A stretch of 64,000 nt of DNA. Origin: Salipiger profundus (GTDB lineage: Bacteria > Pseudomonadota > Alphaproteobacteria > Rhodobacterales > Rhodobacteraceae). The translations under genes were made by a program, and so were the position numbers. The first letter of the stretch is position 1. Each line of letters opens with the position of its first letter. The notes beneath the pieces are model-generated. The model was not told the origin of the DNA, searched no databases, and saw only the letters and a list, made by a program, of their open reading frames with translations. Of this stretch, positions 1-10,833 are shown piece after piece. Where the stretch lies: positions 2,249,501 to 2,313,500 of the forward strand of contig NZ_CP014796.1 in the NCBI RefSeq assembly GCF_001969385.1, written 5' to 3'.

Positions 1-377
1 GCTGAACGATTCATGTCAAACCCGTTTCCTTCCTGACGACCGGGACGGAAAATGCCTCGCGGCCGCAAATGCCCCCACAAGACACCCTTTGCGATGCGCA
101 TGTTATCGGCGGCCAAGATGGCCAAATTGGGGCGCATTTGACCGGAAATAATGGTGTTTCCTTCCGGTTCGCGGAACAAAAGCAGGAGCGTGCGCGCGGC
201 TGTTTCGGGCGGGGCCACAATGCCCACCGCGCGGGTTAACCCGGTCATAAGGAGAGTCGGACAATCTGGCGAAAAAGGGATTTGCCCGTCGCCGCCCGGC
301 CCCTACAGTTAACGACAGCGCCCCGGAGGACCGGCCCGCGCGATCTGCGGACGACGGGCGCATAAGGAGGAAACGCG
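1..377. other. gene-free leader upstream of glutamate dehydrogenase
   Basis: No reading frame here has the codon bias of the neighbouring genes. The only recognisable element is a strong ribosome binding site, AAGGAGG at about 365-371, just before the ATG at 378. The segment probably carries the promoter of the downstream dehydrogenase gene. Confidence 0.5.
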
Positions 378-1814
378 ATGTGTGCCGCACCGGCCAATGA
401 GCCGACGTTCCGCGAGAGTGTCGACCTGATGTTCAACCGGGCTGCGGCCCTCATGGATCTGCCGCCCGGGCTCGAGGAAAAGATCCGGGTCTGCAACGGC
501 ACCTACACCGTGCGCTTCGGTGTCCGGCTGCGGGGCCAGATCCACACTTTCACCGGCTACCGCGCCGTGCATTCCGAGCACATGGAACCGGTCAAGGGTG
601 GCATCCGCTTCGCCTCGGCGGTGGATCAGGACGAGGTCGAGGCGCTGGCGGCGCTGATGACCTACAAGTGCGCACTGGTCGAGGCGCCGTTCGGCGGCTC
701 CAAGGGCGGGCTCAGGATAGACCCGCGCGAATACGACGAACACGAGCTCGAGCAGATCACCCGACGCTTTGCCTACGAACTCATCAAGCGTGACCTGATC
801 AATCCCAGCCAGAACGTGCCGGCGCCCGACATGGGCACGGGCGAGCGCGAGATGGCCTGGATCGTGGACCAGTACGCCCGCATGAACACCACCGACATCA
901 ACGCGCGGGCCTGCGTCACCGGCAAGCCGCTGAACGCCGGCGGCATTGCGGGTCGGGTCGAGGCCACCGGGCGCGGGGTTCAATACGCGCTGCGCGAGTT
1001 CTTCCGTCACCCGGAGGACGTGCGCGCCGCGGGCCTGTCCGGCAGGCTCGATGGCAAGCGGGTGGTGGTGCAGGGGCTCGGCAACGTCGGCTACCATGCC
1101 GCCAAGTTCCTGTCCGAGGAAGACGGCGCCCTGATCACCGGGATCATCGAGCACGACGGCGCGCTCTACGATCCCAAGGGCCTCAACGTCGACCGGGTGC
1201 GCGACTGGCTGGTGCGCCACGGCGGGTTGCAGGGCTACCCCGAGGCCAACAGCGTGGCCGACGGCGAGGTCGTGCTGACCTCGGAGTGCGACATCCTCGT
1301 GCCGGCGGCGCTTGAGGGGGTCATCAACCTTTCGAACGCGCATCACATCAAGGCGAATCTCATCATCGAGGCGGCGAACGGGCCGATCACCGCCGGGGCC
1401 GATGACATCCTGCGCGGGCGGGGTACGGTCATCATCCCCGATCTCTATGCCAACGCGGGCGGCGTGACGGTCAGCTACTTCGAATGGGTCAAGAACCTCG
1501 GGCATATCCGTTTCGGCCGCTTGCAGCGACGGCAGGAAGAGGCGCGCCACCAGCTCGTGCTCGACGAGCTCGAGCGGCTCGACACCGCGATGGGGGATGC
1601 GTGGAACCTCTCGCCGGAGTTCCGCGAGAAGTATCTTCGCGGCGCTGACGAGCTCGAGCTGGTGCGCTCGGGGCTCGATGACACCATGCGGATCGCCTAC
1701 CAGTCGATGCGCGAGGTCTGGCACGGGCGCGACGATGTCACCGACCTGCGCACCGCCGGGTTCATCGTGGCGATCCAGCGGGTTGCGCAGAGCTACCGCG
1801 CCAAGGGGCTCTGA
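378..1814 (+). CDS. Glu/Leu/Phe/Val dehydrogenase (glutamate dehydrogenase)
   Basis: A 478-residue protein of the Glu/Leu/Phe/Val dehydrogenase family, expected to deaminate glutamate to 2-oxoglutarate with NAD(P). The active-site signature APFGGSKGGLRIDP is complete; the catalytic lysine is about residue 109. The preceding VKGGIRF and TYKCAL segments are the usual glutamate-binding region. A Rossmann nucleotide-binding loop, GLGNVGYHAAKF, lies near residue 235, and NAGGVTVSYFEW further on is typical of the C-terminal half. Length matches the bacterial NAD-type enzymes. The ATG is fixed by an AAGGAGG site seven bases upstream. It is transcribed alone; the next gene starts 100 bp later. Cofactor preference cannot be read reliably. 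Confidence 0.93.
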   Translation: MCAAPANEPTFRESVDLMFNRAAALMDLPPGLEEKIRVCNGTYTVRFGVRLRGQIHTFTGYRAVHSEHMEPVKGGIRFASAVDQDEVEALAALMTYKCALVEAPFGGSKGGLRIDPREYDEHELEQITRRFAYELIKRDLINPSQNVPAPDMGTGEREMAWIVDQYARMNTTDINARACVTGKPLNAGGIAGRVEATGRGVQYALREFFRHPEDVRAAGLSGRLDGKRVVVQGLGNVGYHAAKFLSEEDGALITGIIEHDGALYDPKGLNVDRVRDWLVRHGGLQGYPEANSVADGEVVLTSECDILVPAALEGVINLSNAHHIKANLIIEAANGPITAGADDILRGRGTVIIPDLYANAGGVTVSYFEWVKNLGHIRFGRLQRRQEEARHQLVLDELERLDTAMGDAWNLSPEFREKYLRGADELELVRSGLDDTMRIAYQSMREVWHGRDDVTDLRTAGFIVAIQRVAQSYRAKGL

Positions 1815-1913
1815 CGTCGGGACGCGTCGGCGCCCGGGTGCCGACGCGATGGTGACACTGCCGTTCGTCCGGGGTATGTCGGCCCGGTCATTCGGAAAAG
1901 GGAGCCTTCTGTC

Positions 1914-2213
1914 ATGCGGATCAGAGCGTTGATCGCAGCCAGCCTGATTGTCACCGCGCCCCTCGGCGCTATGCCGGCCGCAGCCCAGGGCGCCGCGGAG
2001 ACCGCGCGCTGCGACGAGTCGGCGAAGATCGTCATGGGCGCGGTGCAGGCACGCAAGGACGGCATCCCGAAGAGCGCCGCGCGCAAGGTCCTGCGCGAGA
2101 AGCTCGACCGCAACGCCGGTGACATGCTCGCCGACTGGATCTGGCAGCTCGAGGACGAGCAGCTGACGCCCGCCATCGGCGAGGCGTGGAAGACCCAGTG
2201 CCTGTCCCAGTAA
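1914..2213 (+). CDS. small secreted protein of unknown function
   Basis: A 99-residue protein with a clear N-terminal signal peptide: charged MRIR, hydrophobic core LIAASLIVTAPLGAM and an Ala-x-Ala type cleavage region near PAAAQG. The mature part is about 75 residues, helical and charged, with two cysteines (ARCDES near the start and QCLSQ at the end) that could form a disulphide in the periplasm. A GGGAG site precedes the ATG. I do not recognise a named family. It sits between the glutamate dehydrogenase gene and dnaG on the same strand. Confidence 0.75.
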   Translation: MRIRALIAASLIVTAPLGAMPAAAQGAAETARCDESAKIVMGAVQARKDGIPKSAARKVLREKLDRNAGDMLADWIWQLEDEQLTPAIGEAWKTQCLSQ

Positions 2214-2386
2214 ATCCGGTCTGATCCGGCGGCGCGCCTGCGGCGCACAGGACCCGAAGGGCGCTGCCGCAGACCTGACACGCCGGCCCGGCGGCGCGGC
2301 GGACCGCCCCCGCCGGACCATTCAAATCGACGACCCACCACAGGGAGCTTCTGGACTCGCGCGCCGCGCGGGCCGATATTCGCACC

Positions 2387-4339
2387 ATGAGTCTGCCCCC
2401 CGGTTTCCTTGATGAACTGCGCACCCGCACGAGCCTGTCACAGGTCGTGGGGCGCAAGGTCATGTGGGACAATCGCAAGTCGAACCAGGCCAAGGGCGAC
2501 ATGTGGGCGCCGTGCCCGTTCCACCAGGAAAAGTCGGCCTCGTTCCACGTCGACGATCGCAAGGGGTTCTACTACTGCTTCGGCTGCCACGCGAAGGGCG
2601 ACGCCATCTCCTTTGTCCGCGAAAGCGAGAACGTCGAGTTCATGGAGGCGGTCGAGATCCTCGCCCGCGAGGCCGGGATGCAGATGCCGGCACGCGATCC
2701 GCAGGCGGCGCAGAAGGCCGACCGCCGCGACCAGCTTGCCGAGGTCATGGAGCAGGCGGTGCGCTGGTTCCGGATGCAGCTGTCGAGCGGTGCCGCCGGC
2801 GACGCGCGCGCCTACCTCGATCGGCGCGGGCTGACCGCCGACGTGCGCGACCGCTTCGAACTGGGATTCGCGCCGGCGGGCTGGCAGAACCTCTGGACGC
2901 ATCTGCGCGGGCAGGGGGTGCCCGAGGACATGATCCTCGGTGTCGGGCTGGCGCGGTCCTCGGATCGCGGGCGCGAGCCCTACGACGTCTTCCGCAACCG
3001 CATCATGTTCCCGATCCGCGATGCGCGCGGCCGCGCCATCGCCTTCGGCGGGCGGGCCATGGATCCGAACGACAACGCGAAGTATCTCAATTCGCCCGAG
3101 ACCGAGCTCTTCGACAAGGGCCGCAACCTCTACAACCTGCGCGCCGCGCGCGAGGCCGCCGGCAAGGGCCAGCCGCTGATCGTGGCCGAGGGCTACATGG
3201 ACGTGATCGCACTGTCCGAGGCCGGCTTCGAGGCCTCGGTCGCGCCGCTCGGCACGGCGGTGACCGAGACCCAGATGCAGCTCCTGTGGCGGGTGACCGA
3301 CGAGCCGGTGGTGGCGCTCGACGGCGACAAGGCCGGGCTACGTGCGGCCTACCGGGTGATCGACCTGGCGCTGCCGCTGCTGCAGGCCGGCAAGACGCTG
3401 CGCTTTGCGCTGATGCCCGAGGGCAAGGACCCCGACGACCTGCTGCGCGCCGAGGGCGCGGCGGCGGTCTCGAAGGTGCTGGAACAGGCGATGCCGATGG
3501 TGCAGCTGCTGTGGCGCCGCGAGACCGAAGGCAAGGTCTTCGACAGCCCCGAGCGCAAGGCGGCGCTCGATGCGCGGCTGCGCGAAGTGCTGCGCCAGAT
3601 CCAGGATCCGGGCCTGCGGCGCCACTACGGCGACGAGATCAAGGACCTGCGCTGGCAACTCTTCCGGCCGCAACGCGCGCCGCGCGGCGGTCAGGGCGGA
3701 GGGCGCAAGCGTCAATGGAACGCGCCGGCGCCGCCAAGCGCGAGCGCGAAGAGCTCTTTCCTCGTCTCCGCGGGCGATGATGCGCAGATCGAGATGCGCG
3801 AGGCGGTCATTCTCGTCGTGCTGTTCCACTCTCCCGAGCTCATCGCGGAGTTCGAGCAGCACCTCGAGATGCTGGCCTGCGCCGATCCGGATCGCGCCAC
3901 CCTGCGCGACGTGCTGCTCGAGCACACCGGCGACGATCCGCAGGCGCTGCGCGCGCTCGCCGAGCAAAGAATGGGGGCGGAGGCCCTTGAAACCCTGCTC
4001 TCTGCACGCCATCTCGCCGTCGTGCCCTGCCTGCGTCATCCCGGAGACATTGAACTCGCCCGGCTGACCGTTGCAGACGCGGTGGCCAAGAATGCCGCCG
4101 AAGGGGGGCTGGCGGCCGAGATCGCGGAAGCGGTCGAAGACTTCCAGCATGTCGCCGACGAAGCGCTGACGTGGCGTCTCGGACAGGCGGCCATGATGAG
4201 GAATCAGTCCGCGCTGCGAGGTGACGAGGGCGAGGTCGACTACGAGATCGCACCCAACGGTGTGAGGATGAGCAAGGAAGAGGTAGAGCGTGCTGAAGCC
4301 CTGCGGCAACAGATTCGCTTTTCCAAGCACAGAAGCTAG
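2387..4339 (+). CDS. dnaG: DNA primase DnaG
   Basis: A 650-residue replication primase, which makes RNA primers at the fork in partnership with DnaB helicase. The N-terminal CHC2 zinc-binding domain is visible (CPFHQEKSASFHV ... YYCFGCHAKGD, about residues 42-70). The catalytic core has EGYMDVIAL near residue 265 and the metal-binding LDGDKAG near 312, both Toprim motifs. The C-terminal part is the helicase-interaction region and is less conserved. The gene precedes rpoD on the same strand, the conserved macromolecular-synthesis order. Confidence 0.97.
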   Translation: MSLPPGFLDELRTRTSLSQVVGRKVMWDNRKSNQAKGDMWAPCPFHQEKSASFHVDDRKGFYYCFGCHAKGDAISFVRESENVEFMEAVEILAREAGMQMPARDPQAAQKADRRDQLAEVMEQAVRWFRMQLSSGAAGDARAYLDRRGLTADVRDRFELGFAPAGWQNLWTHLRGQGVPEDMILGVGLARSSDRGREPYDVFRNRIMFPIRDARGRAIAFGGRAMDPNDNAKYLNSPETELFDKGRNLYNLRAAREAAGKGQPLIVAEGYMDVIALSEAGFEASVAPLGTAVTETQMQLLWRVTDEPVVALDGDKAGLRAAYRVIDLALPLLQAGKTLRFALMPEGKDPDDLLRAEGAAAVSKVLEQAMPMVQLLWRRETEGKVFDSPERKAALDARLREVLRQIQDPGLRRHYGDEIKDLRWQLFRPQRAPRGGQGGGRKRQWNAPAPPSASAKSSFLVSAGDDAQIEMREAVILVVLFHSPELIAEFEQHLEMLACADPDRATLRDVLLEHTGDDPQALRALAEQRMGAEALETLLSARHLAVVPCLRHPGDIELARLTVADAVAKNAAEGGLAAEIAEAVEDFQHVADEALTWRLGQAAMMRNQSALRGDEGEVDYEIAPNGVRMSKEEVERAEALRQQIRFSKHRS

Positions 4340-4387
4340 CTGTGCAGGTAGGGAAACTTGGAGGAAAACGGGATATGACGGGTGGCC

Positions 4388-4428
4388 GAATCAGTTGATT
4401 CCCCCCATGATTCGAAAAATTCGAATCA
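4388..4428. promoter_or_regulatory. cluster of four GANTC (CcrM-type) sites in nested palindromes upstream of rpoD
   Basis: Between dnaG and rpoD four GANTC pentamers lie within 40 bp: GAATC at 4388, GATTC at 4397, GATTC at 4409 and GAATC at 4423. They form two inverted repeats: GAATCA-GT-TGATTC (4388-4401), and TGATTCGAA / TTCGAATCA separated by AAA (4408-4428). GANTC is the methylation site of the alphaproteobacterial cell-cycle methyltransferase CcrM, read by GcrA at some promoters. The palindromes could instead be an operator for an unknown dimeric repressor. Confidence 0.5.
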
Positions 4429-4482
4429 GTCCATCCGCGCGAACACCGGCCCTTGGGCCGCCTCCCTTTGACGGAGCACTTC

Positions 4483-6468
<1,986 letters not shown>

Positions 6469-6478
6469 GGAGCGCGCC

Positions 6479-6763
6479 ATGTCTCTTCTCAAGCGTCTCT
6501 TCGGTGGCGGGGGCGGCTCTGCTGCCCCCACGCCCCGGGCCGAGCCGGTCGAATACAAGGGCTTCCGCATCACCCCCGAGCCGATGGCCGCGGACGGTCA
6601 GTTCCGCATCGCGGCGCTGATCGAGGGCGAGGTCGAGGGGGAGACGAAGAGTCATCAACTCGTGCGCGCCGACGTGCTGCGCGACCGGGACGACGCGGTC
6701 GAGGCGTCGCTTCGCAAGGCGAAGCAGATGATCGACGAGCAGGGGCCGCGCCTCTTCGGCTGA
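6479..6763 (+). CDS. HlyU-family small protein
   Basis: A 94-residue protein. The stretch VEYKGFRITPEPMAADGQFRIAALIEGE followed by HQLVRADVLRDRDDAVEASLRKAKQMIDEQG matches what I know of the HlyU family, small proteins named after a Vibrio haemolysin regulator. In alphaproteobacteria the role is unproven. It starts 11 bp after rpoD with a GGAG-type site, so it probably shares the rpoD transcript. The N-terminal glycine run is a flexible linker. Confidence 0.7.
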   Translation: MSLLKRLFGGGGGSAAPTPRAEPVEYKGFRITPEPMAADGQFRIAALIEGEVEGETKSHQLVRADVLRDRDDAVEASLRKAKQMIDEQGPRLFG

Positions 6764-6772
6764 TATTGTCGT

Positions 6773-6797
6773 GGGCGCCTTGACCGTCGGGGCGCCC
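6773..6797. terminator. GC-rich hairpin after rpoD-hlyU, possible terminator
   Basis: A perfect 7-bp stem (GGGCGCC at 6773, GGCGCCC at 6791) sits just after the HlyU-family stop codon. There is no following T-run, so intrinsic termination would be weak. Confidence 0.3.
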
Positions 6798-6813
6798 CCG
6801 CTATCTGCCGCCT

Positions 6814-7200
6814 ATGCCTGATTATCGTGCCATCTGCCAGATTCACGCCGCGGTGCTCGCCGCGCTTTTCGCCGCCTATCTGCTGCTGCCGGTCGTGCCG
6901 CTGTGGATCTTCGGTCAGGACATGCTTCCGGGCACCGTTCTGATGACCCGACGCGGCGCGATCCCCTTCCTCGGCATCGCCGCGATGCTGATGCTGTCCC
7001 GGAATGCACCCCGCTCCGAGGCGCGGCAGGCCATCGTCATCGGCCTGATCGTGGTCTACCTGGGCCTTGCGCTGGTCGGGGCGCAGGCAGCCCTGCGGGG
7101 CATCGCCGGCTGGCTGACCTGGGCCACCGTGGCGGTCGAGATCCTGCTGGCAATCAGCCTGCTGCCCCATCTGCGTTCGCGCGAGACCGACGCAACCTGA
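6814..7200 (+). CDS. small integral membrane protein of unknown function
   Basis: A 128-residue protein with four likely transmembrane helices: AAVLAALFAAYLLLPVVPLW, AIPFLGIAAMLML, AIVIGLIVVYLGLALVG and GWLTWATVAVEILLAISLL. Short basic loops separate them. No catalytic motif is visible and I do not recognise a family. It follows the HlyU-family gene on the same strand and converges with the SDR gene; a hairpin lies between them. Confidence 0.65.
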   Translation: MPDYRAICQIHAAVLAALFAAYLLLPVVPLWIFGQDMLPGTVLMTRRGAIPFLGIAAMLMLSRNAPRSEARQAIVIGLIVVYLGLALVGAQAALRGIAGWLTWATVAVEILLAISLLPHLRSRETDAT

Positions 7201-7217
7201 ACCGACTAGGCGGGGCA

Positions 7218-7238
7218 GGGCGGCAACCGGTGCCGCCC
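7218..7238. terminator. hairpin between convergent genes
   Basis: A perfect 8-bp stem, GGGCGGCA / TGCCGCCC with a five-base loop, lies between the convergent membrane protein and SDR genes. It lacks a T-run on either side and is probably a modest bidirectional terminator. Confidence 0.4.
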
Positions 7239-7255
7239 GCCGCATCTGGAAGCGG

Positions 7256-7930
7256 TCAGCCGTTCGGCATCACGAAGACTTCCTGCACATTCGCCCGCTT
7301 GTCGGCGCTCAGCGCGTAGATCACCGCGTCTGCGATGTCGCTCGGGTGCAGCTTGTCGGGCTTCGGCTCGTCGAAGAACGGCGTGTCGACCATACCCGGC
7401 GCGATGACCGTGACGCGGGCCCCCCATTCGCGGAACTCCTGTGCGAGGTTTCCACCGTAACCGTGCACGAACCACTTCGTCGCCGAGTAGACCGACCCCT
7501 TTATGTGGGTGCGCCCGGCGGCCGAGCCGGTCAGCAGCAGGTGGCCGCCGTTCTTCTGGAAGTAGGCCGAGGCGGCCTTGGCCGTCCAGAGCACGCCCAT
7601 CACGTTGAGCTGGATCATCTTGTCCCACTGCTCCGGCTCGCCCTCGAGCGTTCCGGCACCGGACACGCCCATGCCGGCATTGGCAAACGCCGCGTCGACG
7701 TCACCGAAATGCTCGGCCACGCGCGCCATTGCCTCGGTCTGGTCGGTCAGCGAGGTCGCGTCGCCGGGCAGGGCCAGCGCCTTGTCGCCCAACTCCTCGA
7801 CCAGCGCGTCGAGCTTGTCCTGCGAGCGCGCGAACAGTCCGACGTTCCAGCCGTTGCGCACTGCGGCGCGAGCGGTCTCGGCGCCGATCCCGGAACTGGC
7901 GCCAGTGATGAAAAGCGTCTTGCTTGCCAT
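7256..7930 (-). CDS. short-chain dehydrogenase/reductase
   Basis: A 224-residue classical SDR oxidoreductase. The NAD(P)-binding TGASSGIG motif is at residues 9-16, the structural NAG (FANAGMG) is near 82-84, and the catalytic Ser (LLTGSAAG) and YSATK tetrad follow in order. APGMVDTPFF near the C terminus is typical of the family. The frame is open further upstream, but the ATG at 7930 gives the usual MASKTLFITGASSG start and is preceded by a GAGGA site. The substrate cannot be deduced; the fold resembles NADP-dependent, YdfG-like reductases. It stands alone on the minus strand. Confidence 0.9.
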   Translation of the reverse strand: MASKTLFITGASSGIGAETARAAVRNGWNVGLFARSQDKLDALVEELGDKALALPGDATSLTDQTEAMARVAEHFGDVDAAFANAGMGVSGAGTLEGEPEQWDKMIQLNVMGVLWTAKAASAYFQKNGGHLLLTGSAAGRTHIKGSVYSATKWFVHGYGGNLAQEFREWGARVTVIAPGMVDTPFFDEPKPDKLHPSDIADAVIYALSADKRANVQEVFVMPNG

Positions 7931-8058
7931 GATCGTCCTCTCTTTCTTCATCTGTCGTTCAACGCGCGCGCTGCGGGCGCGGTTGCAACCGGGCAACAGG
8001 GCCGGGGAACCGACGCGGCATGAAGAACGTTGTGCTGGCGAATCGAAGGAGACTGAGA

Positions 8059-8310
8059 ATGACCCGCCTGATCGCTTTGACCATCACCGCCGCCTTTGCT
8101 TCCGTTGCGGCCTTTGCCGCCTCGGACGCGATGACGACCGATGCGCCCGAAGTGATCGAAATCGAGGTATCCGCCGACGAGCTGGCGTCTTGCCAGGAAG
8201 GCCTGCGCGAAGCGGCCGAGATCCCCGCCGTGACCGACGCCGGCACACCGATCTTCTTCGATCGCACCGAGGACATGCCCCGTGTTGCTTGCGTGGTCAC
8301 CGAGGCCTGA
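8059..8310 (+). CDS. small exported protein of unknown function
   Basis: An 83-residue protein starting at the ATG at 8059, which has an AAGGAGA site; a start 39 bases upstream lacks one. Residues 1-20 form a signal peptide (MTRLIALTITAAFASVAAFAA). The mature 60 residues are acidic (EVIEIEVSADELASC) and carry two cysteines, suggesting a disulphide in the periplasm. No family recognised. Confidence 0.65.
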   Translation: MTRLIALTITAAFASVAAFAASDAMTTDAPEVIEIEVSADELASCQEGLREAAEIPAVTDAGTPIFFDRTEDMPRVACVVTEA

Positions 8311-8394
8311 TCACGGGGGAACCCCGGCCTCTGGCCATTTCCGACTTGCAGCATTAGCCACGATCCCATGGATTGAACGGACCGGGGGCGCAGG

Positions 8395-8802
8395 ATGCAA
8401 ACGACATTCACCATTTCGACGAACGGACCGGGGCTTTATGAATTCACCCGCGACGTCGTCGACTGGGCCGAGGGCACCGGGCTGCTCACGCTTTTCATCC
8501 GGCACACCTCGGCGTCGCTTCTGATCCAGGAAAACGCCGATCCCGAGGTGAAGTCCGACCTCACCGCCTATTTCAACCGCTTGGTGCCGCCGTCCGACGA
8601 TCCGGCGATGAGCTATCTCACGCATACTTACGAGGGGCCGGACGATATGCCGGCACATATCAAGGCTGCGATCCTGCCCATCTCGCTGACCATTCCGGTC
8701 ACGGATGGCCGTCTTGCGCTTGGCATGTGGCAGGGCATCTACCTGTTCGAGCATCGCAGCGCGCCGCATCGGCGCCAGGTCGTCGCGCACCTGAGCCGCT
8801 GA
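8395..8802 (+). CDS. YjbQ-family protein (UPF0047)
   Basis: A 135-residue protein with hallmarks of the YjbQ/UPF0047 family: LFIRHTSASLLIQENADPEV in the first half and LGMWQGIYLFEHRSAPHRR at the end. Conserved histidines (HTSAS, the HIKAAIL region, FEHR) form a metal-binding pocket in solved homologues. Some members have weak thiamin-phosphate synthase activity in vitro; the true role is unsettled. Length is normal. It follows the exported protein gene by 84 bp and precedes nrdR by 149 bp. Confidence 0.9.
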   Translation: MQTTFTISTNGPGLYEFTRDVVDWAEGTGLLTLFIRHTSASLLIQENADPEVKSDLTAYFNRLVPPSDDPAMSYLTHTYEGPDDMPAHIKAAILPISLTIPVTDGRLALGMWQGIYLFEHRSAPHRRQVVAHLSR

Positions 8803-8951
8803 GCGCCGGGAATTGGTGCCCCGGTAAATCGCCTATCTTGTTGTCGCAAATAGCCTCTACCCAACCTTTGGCGTGTGCCCTATAGTGGCTGTGGATAAGT
8901 GGGGCCGCACCTCACCACCGAGGCAGAGACGACACGATAAGAGGACAGGCC

Positions 8952-9422
8952 ATGCGCTGCCCGTTTTGCGGACATATCGACACGCAGGTAAAGGATTCAC
9001 GGCCCGCGGAAGAGCACGTCTCGATCCGACGTCGTCGCTTTTGCCCGGCCTGCGGCGGTCGCTTCACCACCTACGAGCGGGTGCAGCTGCGCGATCTCGT
9101 GGTCATCAAGTCGAATGGCCGCCGCGAGGACTTCGACCGTGACAAGCTCGAGCGGTCGATCCGCATTGCGCTTCAGAAGCGGCCCATAGAGCCCGAACGC
9201 GTCGACCAGATGATCAGCGGCATCGTCCGCCGGCTCGAGAGCATGGGCGAGACCGACATCCCCTCGAAGCAGATCGGCGAGATCGTCATGGAGACGCTCG
9301 CCCGGATCGACACCGTGGCCTACGTGCGCTTTGCCAGCGTCTACAAGAATTTCCAGGCGGCCGACGATTTCGACAAGTTCGTCAGCGAATTGCGCCCCGG
9401 CGCAACCCTCGCCGAGAAGTGA
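8952..9422 (+). CDS. nrdR: transcriptional repressor NrdR
   Basis: A 156-residue nucleotide-sensing repressor of ribonucleotide reductase genes. The N-terminal zinc ribbon is complete ([17 protein letters not shown] ... [19 protein letters not shown]) and is followed by the ATP-cone domain ([20 protein letters not shown] ... [14 protein letters not shown]). The gene overlaps ribD by the sequence GTGA, so the two are translationally coupled, a common alphaproteobacterial arrangement. The likely target in this window is nrdJ at 31977, but I see no convincing pair of NrdR boxes there. Confidence 0.97.
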   Translation: MRCPFCGHIDTQVKDSRPAEEHVSIRRRRFCPACGGRFTTYERVQLRDLVVIKSNGRREDFDRDKLERSIRIALQKRPIEPERVDQMISGIVRRLESMGETDIPSKQIGEIVMETLARIDTVAYVRFASVYKNFQAADDFDKFVSELRPGATLAEK

Positions 9423-10510
9423 CCGACGATCTCGGCCACATGGCCCATGCCCTCCGGCTGGGCCGAAGACGCATGGGGCAGTGCTGGCCCAACCCGGCTG
9501 TCGGCTGCGTCATCGTGAAGGATGGCCGTGTTGTCGGGCGTGGCGCCACCGCCTCGGGCGGGCGGCCGCACGCGGAGCCGCAGGCGCTGGAGATGGCCGG
9601 CGCGGCAGCGCGCGGCGCCACCGCCTATGTCACGCTCGAGCCCTGTTCGCATCATGGAAAGACCCCGCCCTGCTGCGAGGCGCTCGTGCAGGCCGGCATC
9701 GCCCGCGTCGTGGCGCCGCTGGCCGACAGCGATGCGCGTGTGTCGGGGCAGGGGTTCGAGTACCTGCGCAAGCATGGCGTCGAGGTGACGACCGGCGTGT
9801 GTGCCGAAGAGGCCGCGCGGGACCATGCCGGGTTCTTCCTGAAGGTCGAACAGGGGCGCCCATGGGTGACGCTGAAGCTCGCCAACAGTTTCGACGGCCG
9901 GATCGCCACGGCGACCGGTGAAAGCCAATGGATCACCGGGCCCGAGGCCCGGGCCGCGGTGCACGGCCTGCGCGCCAGCCATGATGCGGTGATGGTGGGG
10001 GCGGGCACGGCGAGGGCCGACGACCCCTCGCTCACGGTGCGGGGCTGGGGCGCGGTTCGCCAGCCGGTGCGGGTGATCGTGTCGCGCCTGATCGACGTTC
10101 CGCTGATGAGCAAGCTCGCCAGCACCGCGCGTGAGGTGCCGGTCTGGGTGGTGCACGGCTCGGATGCCGCCACGATGACGCGCCGGGCATGGGAGAGCTG
10201 CGGCGCGACGCTTCTGCAATCGGAGGTGAGGGGCGGGCGGATCGACCCGCATGCGCTGCTTGCCGCGCTCGGGAGGCAGGGGCTGACCCGCGTGTTCTGC
10301 GAGGGCGGCGGACAGCTTGCGGCCTCGCTTCTCGCCGCCGATCTGGTGGACGAGCTGGTCGGCTTCACCGCCGGCATGGCGCTGGGGGCCGAGGGGCGAC
10401 CCGGCATCGGCGCCATGGGCGTCGATCGGCTGTCCGAGGCGCCGCGCTTCGTGCTGGAAGAGGCCCGCGCGGTCGGAGCCGATGTCATGCACCGCTGGCG
10501 CCGCGCGTAG
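9419..10510 (+). CDS. ribD: bifunctional riboflavin biosynthesis protein RibD
   Basis: A 363-residue bifunctional enzyme for the second and third steps of riboflavin synthesis. The N-terminal deaminase domain has the zinc motif [11 protein letters not shown] and the paired [15 protein letters not shown]. The C-terminal reductase domain has [26 protein letters not shown] and [14 protein letters not shown]. It starts with GTG overlapping the nrdR stop. No other rib gene follows here; a hairpin closes the unit. Confidence 0.96.
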   Translation: MTDDLGHMAHALRLGRRRMGQCWPNPAVGCVIVKDGRVVGRGATASGGRPHAEPQALEMAGAAARGATAYVTLEPCSHHGKTPPCCEALVQAGIARVVAPLADSDARVSGQGFEYLRKHGVEVTTGVCAEEAARDHAGFFLKVEQGRPWVTLKLANSFDGRIATATGESQWITGPEARAAVHGLRASHDAVMVGAGTARADDPSLTVRGWGAVRQPVRVIVSRLIDVPLMSKLASTAREVPVWVVHGSDAATMTRRAWESCGATLLQSEVRGGRIDPHALLAALGRQGLTRVFCEGGGQLAASLLAADLVDELVGFTAGMALGAEGRPGIGAMGVDRLSEAPRFVLEEARAVGADVMHRWRRA

Positions 10511-10529
10511 GGTGGGCGATCCGCCCACC
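10511..10529. terminator. hairpin between ribD and the DUF1150 gene
   Basis: A perfect 8-bp stem, GGTGGGCG / CGCCCACC with a three-base loop, follows the ribD stop directly and lies between convergent genes. It resembles the small GGTGGGC...GCCCACC dyads common in proteobacterial spacers. No T-run follows. Confidence 0.45.
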
Positions 10530-10598
10530 GTGCCGTTCGTAAAGAACCAGTGAAGAGCCGGGCGGAACGGGCGCTCCGCCACGGGTCATGTCAGGGCG

Positions 10599-10829
10599 TC
10601 AGTGCACCGTGACCGGCGCCAGATCGTTCTGACGTGCAAGGATGAACGCAAGCTTGCGGTCTTTCACGAGCGCCAGCCGCTCGCCGTCGGCGTTGTGCAC
10701 GGCGTAAAGCATCTCGAGCCCGTCGAGCTGGCTCTGCACTTCCTCGGGGAGATCCTCGGCGGCAACGGGGCGCACGTAGACGATGCGATCCTGACCCGGA
10801 AGCGAGTTGAAGTCGAACTTGGTATTCAT
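10599..10829 (-). CDS. DUF1150 family protein
   Basis: A 76-residue protein (MNTKFDFNSLPGQDRIVYVRPV ... LPEEVQSQLDGLEMLYAVHNADGERLALVKDRKLAFILARQND) matching the DUF1150 family, small alphaproteobacterial proteins typically encoded directly after an Hsp20 gene. It starts 4 bp after the Hsp20 stop, so both are probably made from one heat-shock transcript. Function unknown; the pairing suggests a stress-related role. Confidence 0.85.
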   Translation of the reverse strand: MNTKFDFNSLPGQDRIVYVRPVAAEDLPEEVQSQLDGLEMLYAVHNADGERLALVKDRKLAFILARQNDLAPVTVH

Positions 10830-10833
10830 AGGA

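Noticed and set aside
309..2321. 670-residue open frame on the minus strand opposite the first dehydrogenase gene
   Set aside because: Antisense frame created by GC-rich third positions; no domain or start site, and it crosses two plus-strand genes.
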